64,000 bases of DNA from Haloferula rosea (GTDB lineage Bacteria; Verrucomicrobiota; Verrucomicrobiia; Verrucomicrobiales; Akkermansiaceae): contig NZ_JAENII010000004.1 in NCBI RefSeq assembly GCF_016595525.1, forward strand, positions 345,420 to 409,419, read 5' to 3'. How positions within the stretch are numbered: position 1 is the stretch's first letter; each line of letters begins with the position of its first letter. The notes beneath the pieces are model-generated. The model was given only the letters and a program-made list of their open reading frames with translations. It was not told where the DNA came from and ran no database searches. The translations under genes and the position numbers were made by a program. Positions 17,901-25,852 of this stretch are shown one piece after another.

Positions 17901-18700
17901 AACTCCTTGAGGGTGGTGGAGCCGGCCACGGTGGCGACGTTGTTGAAGAGGTCGCCGTCGGTATTCGTGACGGAGAGGGTGATGCCCTCAAGGGTGACGG
18001 ATGAGAGGGTGAGGGCCCCGAAATCGTCGATGCGGTAGGCACCGGGACCGGTGAAGAGTCCGCTGCTCAGGGTGAGCTTGCCGTTGGATTCGGCGACGAT
18101 GGTGCCGAAGTTCTGGAGGGTGTCCTTTGGCGTGATGACGAGGGGGGCGATGGCGGAGTCCCCGGCAAGGGTGCCGCTGTTGACGAGGTCGATGGAGTTG
18201 CTGCTGAGGGTGCCGAAGCCCTCGATGCGTTGGTTTGAGCCGATCGAGAGGACGGTCGGGGCGACGCCGGTGATGGATTGGGTGGTCGCGGTCAGGCGGA
18301 GGGTGCCGGAGCCGGTGAGGTTGACGAGGTGGTCGGAAGGGTCGTTGACCGTCAGGCGGGTGTTGGTGCTGGTGCCGATGAGTTGAAGGAGCCCGCTGTT
18401 GGTGATGTCTCCGCTACAGGTCAGGAAGCGTCCGCTGATCCAGTTCAGGGCGGCGCCGGTGCCGACGTTGAGCTGATTGATCGTCGGGTTGGTATTCAGG
18501 CTGGCAAGCTGGCCGGTCGGGATGGAGACGTTGAATTGGTCGGTGGCGTTGTTGGTCGGGACGCCGACGGGTGTCCAGTTGCCCGGGGTGCTCCAATCGC
18601 TGTCGACGCCGGCGGAGAAGGTCGCATTGATGATGGCGGCGGGCGCGAGTGCCGGAAGGAGAGCGACCACCGCGAGGGGGAGCGTGGGGAGAGTGCGCAT
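14939..18700 (-). CDS. large secreted beta-helix repeat protein
   Basis: A 1253-residue secreted protein. A signal peptide (residues 1-22, ending APA-A) is followed by a long Asn/Gly/Thr/Ser-rich body of repeated blocks of about 130 residues. The blocks share pieces such as QTIHGTGKVGNNQLNL, NQGTITADVPG and DPSTTFENFGTI, typical of right-handed beta-helices of the autotransporter passenger type. Near residue 1115 comes a calcium-binding-like stretch (GDADPDADFDGDGL), then a tail ending RFFRLRFSEPVE. No outer-membrane barrel domain is present, so export needs another route. Likely a surface or extracellular adhesin-like protein; the ligand is unknown. High G+C and strong third-position bias produce long false antisense frames. 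Confidence 0.8.
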   Translation of the reverse strand: MRTLPTLPLAVVALLPALAPAAIINATFSAGVDSDWSTPGNWTPVGVPTNNATDQFNVSIPTGQLASLNTNPTINQLNVGTGAALNWISGRFLTCSGDITNSGLLQLIGTSTNTRLTVNDPSDHLVNLTGSGTLRLTATTQSITGVAPTVLSIGSNQRIEGFGTLSSNSIDLVNSGTLAGDSAIAPLVITPKDTLQNFGTIVAESNGKLTLSSGLFTGPGAYRIDDFGALTLSSVTLEGITLSVTNTDGDLFNNVATVAGSTTLKEFINEAKLSSNFGVLLELGGDITNNGIIEINGATTNSRISINDTVDQNVTINGTGSILLTEAQHRIQGSSGSTLTLGSGQTLRGLGNLGTNLVNFVNQGTVVADQAAGSLVLDPALTFINNGSLRAESGGIAQFNGGTYSGAGAFIISDNSEFRISSGTFENLTFTSDDLDATPGNNLISLTGSAIFDGITNNATIDITFGRTLTLVDDFINNSTVTLNGATTNSRISITDNDDQAVLLDGAGSIKLTDLAQNITGSSSHLLTIGASQTIHGTGKVGNNQLNLINQGTITADVPGASLVIDPATTFDNFGTVEAIGGGDLLFNPGTYTGTGAFLIRDASSFSLAGGTYTQITFSADDQDAIAGNNELILSGSSTFNQVITDAAITKRSGRVMTLTGDLTNNGTLTFEGISTNDRISITDNDDQAVLIDGAGSIELTDINQNITGTNSHQLTLGANQTIHGTGKVGNNQLNLVNQGTITADVPGTSLVIDPSTTFENFGTIGADPGCTLILNAGTYTGAGVFRIPDTAGFTLVGGGIYDGITFSNDGNPDDDLTNNDINLTGTVTFRNVTNQATVNLANATSITLADDNTNHGLIELNGTSTLTRITVNDPVDQSVLLDGSGTLRLTADEQNITGSFGHLLTNGALHTMEGYGRVGTNIINLVNQGTIHANVSGETIAIDPSTSFSNTGTLTTDAGATLTFIGTGHVNETTGTITGNGTVTTTSAASFTNHGTIAPGNSVGSLTIEDMTHSASSQWQFEIEGTAGPGTGHDSLHVEGDLALTGLLIPQLVGPFIPAPSDTFVIITATGDITGDFTAISQPAGIGTWTATVDEVNDQVILSFVEDTTLDFAEYQALYFTPTQIANGDADPDADFDGDGLTTFVEWIFGFDPTSPVIPVPTLTVARTGSFIDLTYPESALLPENAYVVEVETDLDLQNPWTLISGSDYTRHAEIPSPGNPNIDQVTLRTNTPIWSTDPKRFFRLRFSEPVE

Positions 18701-18849
18701 TTCCCACTGTTACCCAATGGATTGGGAAAAGGGAATGCTGGAATTGAGAGGGGGGAGTGGCGGGTGAGAAGCGGTCATTTTTAAGCCTGAACTTGGCTCC
18801 GTTTCTCCTACCAAGGCCGCTGAGCAAGGCAGGTGCTTGGTTCAAGAGG

Positions 18850-19659
18850 CTACTTCTTCTCCCCGACGCGGACGAGGCGGAAGCCGATGTCGGGGAGGCG
18901 GACGTTTGGGGTGGCGCCATCGCGGCGGAAGACTTCGGATTCGTCGGCCTCGTACTCGAAGCCGCCCCCGCGGGTGACCTTCATCTGGGTCGAGAAGGGC
19001 TTGGTGAGGGTCCCTTGCACGGGGTTGGTGCGTTCGACGGTCGGGTAGGGCTTGGTGACGATGTCATCGTGGCAGTACTCCCACAGGTTGCCGGTCATGT
19101 CGTAGAGGCCGAGCTCGTTGGGCTTCTTCTTGCCGCAGGGATGGGGGCGCTTGCCGCTGTTGCCGGCATACCAGGCGACTTCGTCGATCACGTTTGATCC
19201 GCTGAAGCGATAGCTTTTGGATTTCTGACCGCCCTTGGCGGCGTATTCCCACTCGGCTTCGGTGGGCAGGCGGAAGGTCTTACCGGTGACGGCATTGAGC
19301 CGATCGAGGAACAGTTGGATGTTCCACCAACTGACGTTGTTGACCGGGTGGTCGGGGGCGGGGAAATAGCTGACATTCCAGCCCATGAGTTCTTCGAAGA
19401 GCGCCTGGCTGACCTCGTGCTTGCCGATGTGGAAGCCACTCAGGGTGACGGTGTGCGCGGGCTTCTCGTGGCTGGAGGCGCTTTCGAGATCGGTCCCCAT
19501 GGTGAAGCTGCCGCCTTCGACCCAGACCATGTCATTCATCAGGCGCTCGATGGTGGCGGGGGAGAGGGTGGGCTTCCTTTCCTCCGCGACGGCGGCGGGC
19601 TTCTTCTCCTCTGCGACGACGATGGTGGTGAGGATGAGGAGGGGCAGGAGGTGGTTCAC
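18850..19659 (-). CDS. FGE-sulfatase/SUMF1-domain protein, exported
   Basis: A 269-residue protein with a short signal peptide (VNHLLPLLILTTIVVAEE; GTG start at 19659) and one formylglycine-generating-enzyme fold. Visible family landmarks are MVWVEGGSFTMG, RLPTEAEWEYAAKGG, MTGNLWEYCHD and the closing IGFRLVRV. The copper-binding Cys pair of true formylglycine generators, normally between the GG-S/F and the R-x-A-x-R region, is not present (there is EYEADESEVFRRDG instead). It is therefore probably a non-catalytic member, used by this phylum in extracellular or signalling proteins. Tandem repeats lie in its promoter region. The frame stays open upstream into the repeats, which is not real coding. 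Confidence 0.85.
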   Translation of the reverse strand: MNHLLPLLILTTIVVAEEKKPAAVAEERKPTLSPATIERLMNDMVWVEGGSFTMGTDLESASSHEKPAHTVTLSGFHIGKHEVSQALFEELMGWNVSYFPAPDHPVNNVSWWNIQLFLDRLNAVTGKTFRLPTEAEWEYAAKGGQKSKSYRFSGSNVIDEVAWYAGNSGKRPHPCGKKKPNELGLYDMTGNLWEYCHDDIVTKPYPTVERTNPVQGTLTKPFSTQMKVTRGGGFEYEADESEVFRRDGATPNVRLPDIGFRLVRVGEKK

Positions 19660-19689
19660 GAGTTCGGGGGAAGTTTGCTGGTTTTCAGT

Positions 19690-20290
19690 GGGGAGGCCCG
19701 CTTTGCGGGAGTGGAAAGTAGAAAGTGAAAAGTGAAAAGTGGGGAGTCTGTGGGTGTCCGGTCTTCTGTGGCGACGGGGAGCGGTGAGGGAGAATTTGGC
19801 ATTTGAGCTCGGGTGTTCCGCCTTATGCCTCAGGTGGGTTTGCTGGGTTTGGGTGGTCGCTTTGCGGGAGTGGAAAGTAGAAAGTGAAAAGTGAAAAGTG
19901 GGGAGTCTGTGGGTGTCCGATCTTCTGTGGCGACGCGGAGCGGTGAGGGGGATTTTGGCATTTGAGCTCGGGTGTTCCGCCTTTGCCTCAGGTGGGTTTG
20001 CTGGGTTTGGGTGGTCGCTTTGCAGGAGTGGAAAGTAAAAAGTGAGAAGTGGGGAGTTTGTGGGTGTCCGGTCTTCTGTGGCGACGCGGAGCGGTGAGGG
20101 GGATTTTGGCATTTGAGCTCGGGTGTTCCGCCTTATGCCTCAGCTGGGTTTGTTGGGTTTGGGTGGTCGCTTTGCAGGAGTGGAAAGTAGAAAGTAAAAA
20201 GTGAAAAGTGGGGAGTTTGCGGGTGTCCGGTCTTCTGTGGCGACGGGGAGCGGTGAGGGGGATTTTGGCATTGGTAATTTGGCATTCGGC
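19690..20290. repeat. four tandem copies of a unit of about 155 bp
   Basis: The tag GTGGAAAGTA recurs at 19711, 19870, 20028 and 20180, giving periods of 159, 158 and 152 bp. Each unit has a purine-rich tract, a gtgtccggtcttctgtgg block, a gatttggcatttgagctcgg-like block and a ggtgggtttgctgggtttgg block. The array fills most of the 648-bp gap between the SbcC-like gene stop and the FGE gene start. No gene is supported. Copy-to-copy differences are small, so the duplication appears recent. Confidence 0.9.
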
Positions 20291-20307
20291 CTTCGAAAAG
20301 TCGGCAC

Positions 20308-22995
20308 TCAGCCTTGGGTAAGCTGGATTTCGCTGGCGCCGAGGCTGCTGTAGTCGGCGGGGGTGCAGGTGAGGACGATGACCTGAAGGCCGCGGCTGGC
20401 GGCGAGGTCGAGCATGCGCTGGAGCTTGAGGACGCGGTCGGGGTCGCTGTGGGTGAAGGAGTCGTCGAAGACGATGGGGAGGCAGCCATCGTGGTCGGCG
20501 GCGAGGAGCTCGGCGACGGCGAGGCGCATGGCGGCGGCGACTTGCTCGCGGGTGCCGCCACTGAGGGTGGTGAAGTCGAACTGGCCGTTGGGTCGGCCGA
20601 TTTCGAGCTCGCCGAATTTGCCGTCTTCGAGCTTGAGACCGGCGACGGCTTCGCTGCCGAACAGGCACTTCAGGTAGTCGCCGACTTTGGCGGAGAGGGG
20701 GGCGGTGAATCGATCGGCCAGTCGTTGGCGTTCTTCGCGGAAGAGCGCGGCGAGGCGTTGGGTGGCTTGGGCACGGCGGGCGGCGGCGCGCTCGTCTTCG
20801 GCGGCGGCTTCGAGTTGTTGCCGGGCTTCGGCGAGGTCGCTGTGGGGGTCGCTGGAGCCGTCGCTCTGCAGGGTGGCCCGGGCGGCGGCGAGGGATTCGC
20901 GGGCGCTGGCCTGGACGTTGGTCTGCTGGCGGATGGATCGATTCAGCCGGGCTTCGTCGTGCTTGAGTTGCTCGGGTTGGAGGGCTTTGAGCTGGCGGTG
21001 GATCTCGTTGAACTGCTCGCGAGCGCGTGTGGCTTTCTGTTGGAGCTCGGCAAGGCGGGCGGTGCGATCAGGGGCGCTGCCGTGCTCTTCGACGAGGGTC
21101 TTCTGTTTGACTTCGGCTTCGGCGAGTGAGCGGCGCTCGGCCTTGAGGCGTTCGTCGGTTTCCTGCTGTTCGCTACGCAGGGATTTGAGTCGGTTCTCGA
21201 GCCCATGGCGGGTGCCGATGGCGTCTTGTTCGGCGGTGGATGCGGCATCCATCGACTTGCGTGCCTCGGCTTCGAAGGTGGCGATGTCGGCTTCGTGGTC
21301 GGGAAGCGGGGTGGCTTCCGATGGGGACTGGAGGCGCTCGAGTTGGGCGTCAATTTCGACCCTTCTTGCGGCGAGTCGTTCGGACTCGTGTTTGGTGTCG
21401 GTGGGTTCGAGGCTGGCGTGTTTGGTGGCGAGCGCTTCGATTTCCTTTTCAAGTTTGTCGCGCTTGATGAGGTGCTGGGTAGCTTCTTCGATGGACGGGA
21501 CGCCGAGGGTGGCAAAGGCCTCGGCGAGGGTTTGTTCCGTGGTCTTGAGGGCTTCCTGAAGTTGCTCGAGGTTCTTTCCTCCGCCGGGGTGGATGTGGAC
21601 CGTGGTGCCAGCGATTTCGAGGGTGCCGATGGTGCTGATGATGCGTGGGCTTCCTTTTTCGAGTGGGGTGCCATCGAGCTGGGCGGGTCCGGGGCCGTCG
21701 AGGAGTTCGACGCCTGTGGCCATGGCATCGAGCGCGGCCTTGGCCTGATCGTATCGGGCGCTGTGCTGGCGGAGTTTTTCGAGTCGCTCGGTGGTGATGG
21801 CGGGCAGCTGGGCGAGTTGTTTGCGGAGGTCCTGGAGCTGTGTGTCGAGGGTCGCGGCTTCTTCGAGTCGGCGGGTGGCCTTCTGCTGGGCGGCGATGCA
21901 TTCGATGCGCTGGCGGTGGGCCTGGGCGATGTCGAGGGCGGTGCGTGCGGTGCGCAGTTTTCGCGAGGCTTCGTCGGCGGCGGTGGCAGCGCTCTGGCGG
22001 TCGGCTTCGAGTTTTTGGAGTTGTTCGTTCAGTCGTTGGCTCGCTTCCTCGCGGGGGCCGATGGCTTTCGACTGTTGGGCGATTTCTTCATCGAGCGCGC
22101 GGATCCTGAGGTCGGTTTCCTTGAGCACCTTGTGGCTCAGCTCGGAGTCTTCGAGGGCTTTGCGGGCATTCTCGTCCTGTTCTTCGAGGGACGCGGCCTG
22201 GGCGAGTTGCTTCTGGTTCTCGGTCAGCTGTTTCTCGAGTTCGGGCAAGGCGGCGGTGGCTTGGGCGAGTCGTTGGCGGGCCGAGTGGTGGTCGGCGGCG
22301 GCCTGTTGGAGCTGGTTGGCGCGGGCCTGGGCTTGTTCGAAGCGCTGTCGGGCTTCCTCGTGGGCGCGCTCGGCCTGGGCGAGCGGGGACTGGCTTTTGG
22401 CCTTCCCGTTCTGGTTGAAGAGGCTGTCGGCCTTTTCAAGGAATGCGTTGGCGACGCGGCTGTCGCGGTCCGACTGGAGCACGGCGGCGCCGCCTTCCTG
22501 CTGCAGGCGTGCGGTCAGTGAGTCCTTCTGATGGGTGGTGGCTTCGGACGGGTCTTCGGCGGAGTCACCCTGACGGATCCAGAGGTGTGCCCACTGGGAT
22601 TCGGCCTCTTTCTTGGAGGCGGGGCCTTCGTTGCCGAGAAGTTGGGCGAGCTTTTCCTCGGCGTCGTTGCCGGTCCATTGGTTCTGGCGGTCGTCGCGGA
22701 GTTCGGCGCGGCCTTTGGTGGTGCCGGCGAAGACTTTGGTGAGGTCGTAGTCTTGTCCATCGGCATGAAAACGGAGTCGCACTTCCGGTGGCTCGCTGCT
22801 GTGGCGGGAGCGCATGGAGTCGAGGATCTTGCCGCCCCAGCGGTGGTTGGTGAAGAGGGCGCGGTGAGCGGCTTCGGCGAGGGTGCTCTTGCCGCTTTCG
22901 TTGGGGCCACCGATGAGGGTGCGTGCGGGATCGAACTCGATGGTCTGATCGAGGTGGACCCGGTAGTTGCGGACGTGGAGGGAAAGGAGACGCAT
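20308..22995 (-). CDS. SMC/SbcC-like AAA ATPase (YhaN type)
   Basis: An 895-residue ABC-type ATPase with a split head. Walker A GGPNESGKST is at about residues 29-38, a long coiled-coil region spans roughly 170-740, the signature LSGGTREQ is near 790 and Walker B LPIVFDDSFTHSD is near 830. It is shorter than E. coli SbcC (1048) and has no CxxC zinc hook at the coiled-coil apex, so it is closer to YhaN-type proteins. It starts 3 bases after the metallophosphoesterase gene, forming a classic nuclease-ATPase pair for processing DNA ends or hairpins. Confidence 0.85.
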   Translation of the reverse strand: MRLLSLHVRNYRVHLDQTIEFDPARTLIGGPNESGKSTLAEAAHRALFTNHRWGGKILDSMRSRHSSEPPEVRLRFHADGQDYDLTKVFAGTTKGRAELRDDRQNQWTGNDAEEKLAQLLGNEGPASKKEAESQWAHLWIRQGDSAEDPSEATTHQKDSLTARLQQEGGAAVLQSDRDSRVANAFLEKADSLFNQNGKAKSQSPLAQAERAHEEARQRFEQAQARANQLQQAAADHHSARQRLAQATAALPELEKQLTENQKQLAQAASLEEQDENARKALEDSELSHKVLKETDLRIRALDEEIAQQSKAIGPREEASQRLNEQLQKLEADRQSAATAADEASRKLRTARTALDIAQAHRQRIECIAAQQKATRRLEEAATLDTQLQDLRKQLAQLPAITTERLEKLRQHSARYDQAKAALDAMATGVELLDGPGPAQLDGTPLEKGSPRIISTIGTLEIAGTTVHIHPGGGKNLEQLQEALKTTEQTLAEAFATLGVPSIEEATQHLIKRDKLEKEIEALATKHASLEPTDTKHESERLAARRVEIDAQLERLQSPSEATPLPDHEADIATFEAEARKSMDAASTAEQDAIGTRHGLENRLKSLRSEQQETDERLKAERRSLAEAEVKQKTLVEEHGSAPDRTARLAELQQKATRAREQFNEIHRQLKALQPEQLKHDEARLNRSIRQQTNVQASARESLAAARATLQSDGSSDPHSDLAEARQQLEAAAEDERAAARRAQATQRLAALFREERQRLADRFTAPLSAKVGDYLKCLFGSEAVAGLKLEDGKFGELEIGRPNGQFDFTTLSGGTREQVAAAMRLAVAELLAADHDGCLPIVFDDSFTHSDPDRVLKLQRMLDLAASRGLQVIVLTCTPADYSSLGASEIQLTQG

Positions 22996-22998
22996 GGC

Positions 22999-24162
22999 TC
23001 AGGCGAGGGTGGCTTGATAGAGTTCGCGCAGGGCGAGGCGGGCGGCGGCGGCTTCTTCGGAATCTCCGTCGGCCTCCTCCATCAGGCGGGTGGCGACTCG
23101 CGAGATGAGCGGGTCTTCCGCGCGGGCGGTGAGTTTCTCGAGTTCTTCGTCGGAGGGGGACTCGGTGACGTGGTTGCTGAGCTTGAGGCGGAGCAGCCGG
23201 GCATCCCAGGTCTCCAACAGGTTCTGCAGTTCGAGGCTCTGCTCGAGGCTGAGCTGGCCGCTGAGTTCGAGCCGCAGCAGGGCTTCGTCGGCGCCGGTTC
23301 CAACGACTTCCTCGAACTCGCCGCGGAGCCCTGCGAGGTCGGATTCGAGGTCGCAGTGGTAGCGGATGTGGTGCCAGCGGGCGGTGCTGGTCGGCAGGGT
23401 GGTGACGGTGGGATCGGTGTTGCGCTCGGTGGTCACGACGAGCACGTGGCCCGGGTCGTTGTCGTCGCCCTTGGGGAAACGGTCGATCTCGGGGGTGCCG
23501 GCATACCAGGCTTTGTTAGAGATCTGTTTGGTGCCGTGCCAGTCGCCGAGGGCGAGGTAGTCGAGTTCGTCGATGGGCAGGTGCTCGAGCGACAGCACGT
23601 TGGACACTGCGGCGGAGTCTTCATCGCCCGAGGAGGAAAATCCCTGGGTGCTGCCGTGGGCGAGGACGATGCGTGGGCGGTCGTCGGGGAGCTGGTGGTC
23701 GTCGAAGGCGGTCCGGATCCAGCGGGTGGGGTCCTCGGTTTCCATGCGCTCCATGAGCGGGGCGGGGAGGATGACGGCCTGGTCGAGGATGAGGGGTTCT
23801 GATTTCGTCAGGATGTGGAAGTTGGGAGCGAGGGCTGCGGCTTCCTGCTGCACGAATTCCTGGATCCACGGTCCACCGGGGCCGCCGAAGTCGTGGTTCC
23901 CGGGGATGGCGATGACGGGGACCTCGAGCTTGCCGATGGCGCTGAACATGGAGGAAACCGTGGAGCGAGTGGGGCTGGGCGAATCAAACAGGTCGCCGGC
24001 GACGAGCACGAGTTGCGCCTGGTGGGTGTCGATGGCGGAGCGGAGTTTCTCGATGGTCTGCAGGCGGTGCTGCTGGAGTCGGACCTTCTTTTCGGGGTCG
24101 GTGATGGACCCGAAGGGCTTGCCGATCTGCCAGTCGGCGGTGTGGAGGAATGTCAGGGGCAT
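22999..24162 (-). CDS. SbcD/YhaO-like DNA repair exonuclease
   Basis: A 387-residue calcineurin-like metallophosphoesterase. The metal-site motifs are in order: HTADWQIG (residues 6-13), AGDLFDS (about 55-61), IPGNHD (about 86-91) and, further on, LAHGSTQG and ALGDWHGT. It should be a two-metal nuclease acting with the ATPase encoded directly downstream. It is a good length match to SbcD (400) and YhaO (408). The ATG at 24162 places the first metal motif at the usual distance from the N-terminus. Confidence 0.88.
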   Translation of the reverse strand: MPLTFLHTADWQIGKPFGSITDPEKKVRLQQHRLQTIEKLRSAIDTHQAQLVLVAGDLFDSPSPTRSTVSSMFSAIGKLEVPVIAIPGNHDFGGPGGPWIQEFVQQEAAALAPNFHILTKSEPLILDQAVILPAPLMERMETEDPTRWIRTAFDDHQLPDDRPRIVLAHGSTQGFSSSGDEDSAAVSNVLSLEHLPIDELDYLALGDWHGTKQISNKAWYAGTPEIDRFPKGDDNDPGHVLVVTTERNTDPTVTTLPTSTARWHHIRYHCDLESDLAGLRGEFEEVVGTGADEALLRLELSGQLSLEQSLELQNLLETWDARLLRLKLSNHVTESPSDEELEKLTARAEDPLISRVATRLMEEADGDSEEAAAARLALRELYQATLA

Positions 24163-24210
24163 GGGTGGAGGGACGGATCGAAGGTGAGAGACGGCTCGTT
24201 GCCCGGGAGG

Positions 24211-24414
24211 CTAGAGCAGAATGTCCGGGTTGGGTAGCCGGGAAGGTGGCGGGTTGGTCGTCAGCTCGCCGAGCAGGGGTGGGCTGAGCGGGATTGGCTC
24301 GATGGCGGCGCCAGCGGGGCAATCGGCGAGTTCGAAAAACTCGCTCTCGGAGTCGAAGCCGCCGTGGAAGAAGAGGAAGGCCTCAAGCTCGGACATGAAG
24401 AGGTCGTCGTGCAT
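24211..24414 (-). CDS. small acidic hypothetical protein
   Basis: A 67-residue acidic protein (MHDDLFMSELEAFLFFHGG, later proline-rich) on the same strand as its neighbours, between the kinase and the nuclease genes. The ATG at 24414 is preferred. An upstream ATG at 24489 would add only a Pro/Ser/His-rich stretch that looks like translated noncoding DNA. Family and function unknown. Confidence 0.4.
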   Translation of the reverse strand: MHDDLFMSELEAFLFFHGGFDSESEFFELADCPAGAAIEPIPLSPPLLGELTTNPPPSRLPNPDILL

Positions 24415-24555
24415 GGAGGGCACGATGGTCCCGAGGGTGGGACATGCATGGGGGGATGGGGATGGGGAAGGGCGATGCGGGGGATGCATCGTTTCCTGAA
24501 TCCCGGTGCCTCGCTGCTGAGGGCCACCGGTCGGCCGGATCCGACCGGGTGGGCT

Positions 24556-25722
24556 TCAGCTCGTAGGGCTGGCGTTGTCCCCGGTGGGTGGGGGCGAGAC
24601 GTTTTCCGGGAGGGGGAACTTGAGCGTGAAAAGGGTGCCGCCGTCAGGGTCGGAGGCGGCTTCGATGGTGCCCTGATGGGAAAGCATGATGCGCTGGCAG
24701 TAGGCGAGGCCGAGACCGGTGCCGGCTTCATCCTCAATGTTGTTTCCGCGGTACTTGGGCTCGAAGATCCGACCGAGGTCGTCGGGGTCGATGCCGCGAC
24801 CGTTGTCCTTCACGTGGATGCTGCTTCCCTGGTCGGTGTCGATGCTTTCGATCTCGACGACGGGCAGGTCCTCGGTGCGGTACTTGATGGCGTTCTCGAT
24901 CAGGTTGGTGAACAGGTGGACGAGCATGGTGCTGCGCCCTTCGATGGTGGGGAGTTCGCCGACCTTGATGACGGCGCCGGAGGCGGCGATGGTCGAGCTG
25001 AGTCCGGTTTGGGAACGCTGGACGATCTCGTTCAGGTCGACACGTTCCTTCATCTCGATGCCGTCGAGTTCGTGGCTTTGTTGATTGAGTTCCGACAGCG
25101 TGTGCTCGACCTGCTTCAGCGATGAGACGACGACTTCAAGTTGGTCCCGGAGTTGCTCGACGTTGTTTCGCGAGAGCGACTCGAGGGAAACTTCGGCCAT
25201 CAGCAGGGCGCTGCCGGTGGGGTTGCGCAGGTCGTGGGTCACCATGGAGGTGAAGGTCTGGAGTTCGTCGTTGGCGGCGGCGAGGCGTTGCTCGGCTTCG
25301 CGTCTTTTCTCGAGTTCCTCGGTGAGGCGTTCGTTGGCGGCCTTCAGGCCGGGGAGCTTGAGGGCGGAAGGCAGAAGGCCAACCACGGCAAACACCGTAG
25401 CCCACGAAACCACGGCGGTGATCAGCTTGACCAGGCCGGACAGGCGATAGACGGGCTCGTAGAAGATGATGGCCTCGATGAGGTGGGTGGTACCGCAGCT
25501 CAGGATGAAGGCGGCGAAGAGGAACAGGACGGGGCCGAAACGGAGCTCGCCGCGTTTCTTCCAGCCGTAGGAGACGAGCGCGATGGGGATGGCACCGTAG
25601 GCGGCCCAGATGGCGAGGTCGGATCCGATATGGAGCCAGCCATGAAAAGTATCCCAATTCCCACAATTCCAGCGGTCCGGGAAATCGGAGGTATCCAGAA
25701 GCTTGCTGAAAAAGTCGCTCAT
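24556..25722 (-). CDS. sensor histidine kinase with ethylene-receptor-like membrane domain
   Basis: A 388-residue kinase. Three membrane helices (about residues 33-52, 62-83, 94-114) are followed by a coiled coil, a phosphoacceptor motif MVTHDLRNP near 157-165, an N box NLIENAIKYR, a G1 box DNGRGID and a G2 box GTGLGL. The membrane part matches the ethylene-binding domain pattern of plant ETR1: Asp35 in the first helix, and Cys76 with His80 in SCGTTHLIE, corresponding to ETR1 Asp25, Cys65 and His69 (Cys and His bind copper there). No response regulator is adjacent. Kinase activity is well supported; the ligand is inferred. Confidence 0.88.
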   Translation of the reverse strand: MSDFFSKLLDTSDFPDRWNCGNWDTFHGWLHIGSDLAIWAAYGAIPIALVSYGWKKRGELRFGPVLFLFAAFILSCGTTHLIEAIIFYEPVYRLSGLVKLITAVVSWATVFAVVGLLPSALKLPGLKAANERLTEELEKRREAEQRLAAANDELQTFTSMVTHDLRNPTGSALLMAEVSLESLSRNNVEQLRDQLEVVVSSLKQVEHTLSELNQQSHELDGIEMKERVDLNEIVQRSQTGLSSTIAASGAVIKVGELPTIEGRSTMLVHLFTNLIENAIKYRTEDLPVVEIESIDTDQGSSIHVKDNGRGIDPDDLGRIFEPKYRGNNIEDEAGTGLGLAYCQRIMLSHQGTIEAASDPDGGTLFTLKFPLPENVSPPPTGDNASPTS

Positions 25723-25852
25723 TTGATGGATCGCTTCCTATCCCCTTGATTGTGAGGCGTCGAGTCGGATTGTGTGCCATCAGGTCCATCCAGGGATGGC
25801 CGAACTGGGAGGATTCTCCGAGATTCAAGGGGGGCGTATCAGCGGCGGGCTC

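Noticed and set aside
18850..20112. Longer forms of the FGE-like gene reaching into the tandem repeats
   Set aside because: The upstream part is His/Arg/Pro-rich translated repeat. The GTG at 19659 begins a proper signal peptide.
19690..20290. CRISPR array or insertion sequence
   Set aside because: The 155-bp units are contiguous without unique spacers, and there is no transposase frame or terminal inverted repeat.
20314..23802. Several plus-strand frames opposite the SbcC/SbcD-like genes
   Set aside because: Antisense bias again; ATPase and nuclease motifs are on the minus strand.
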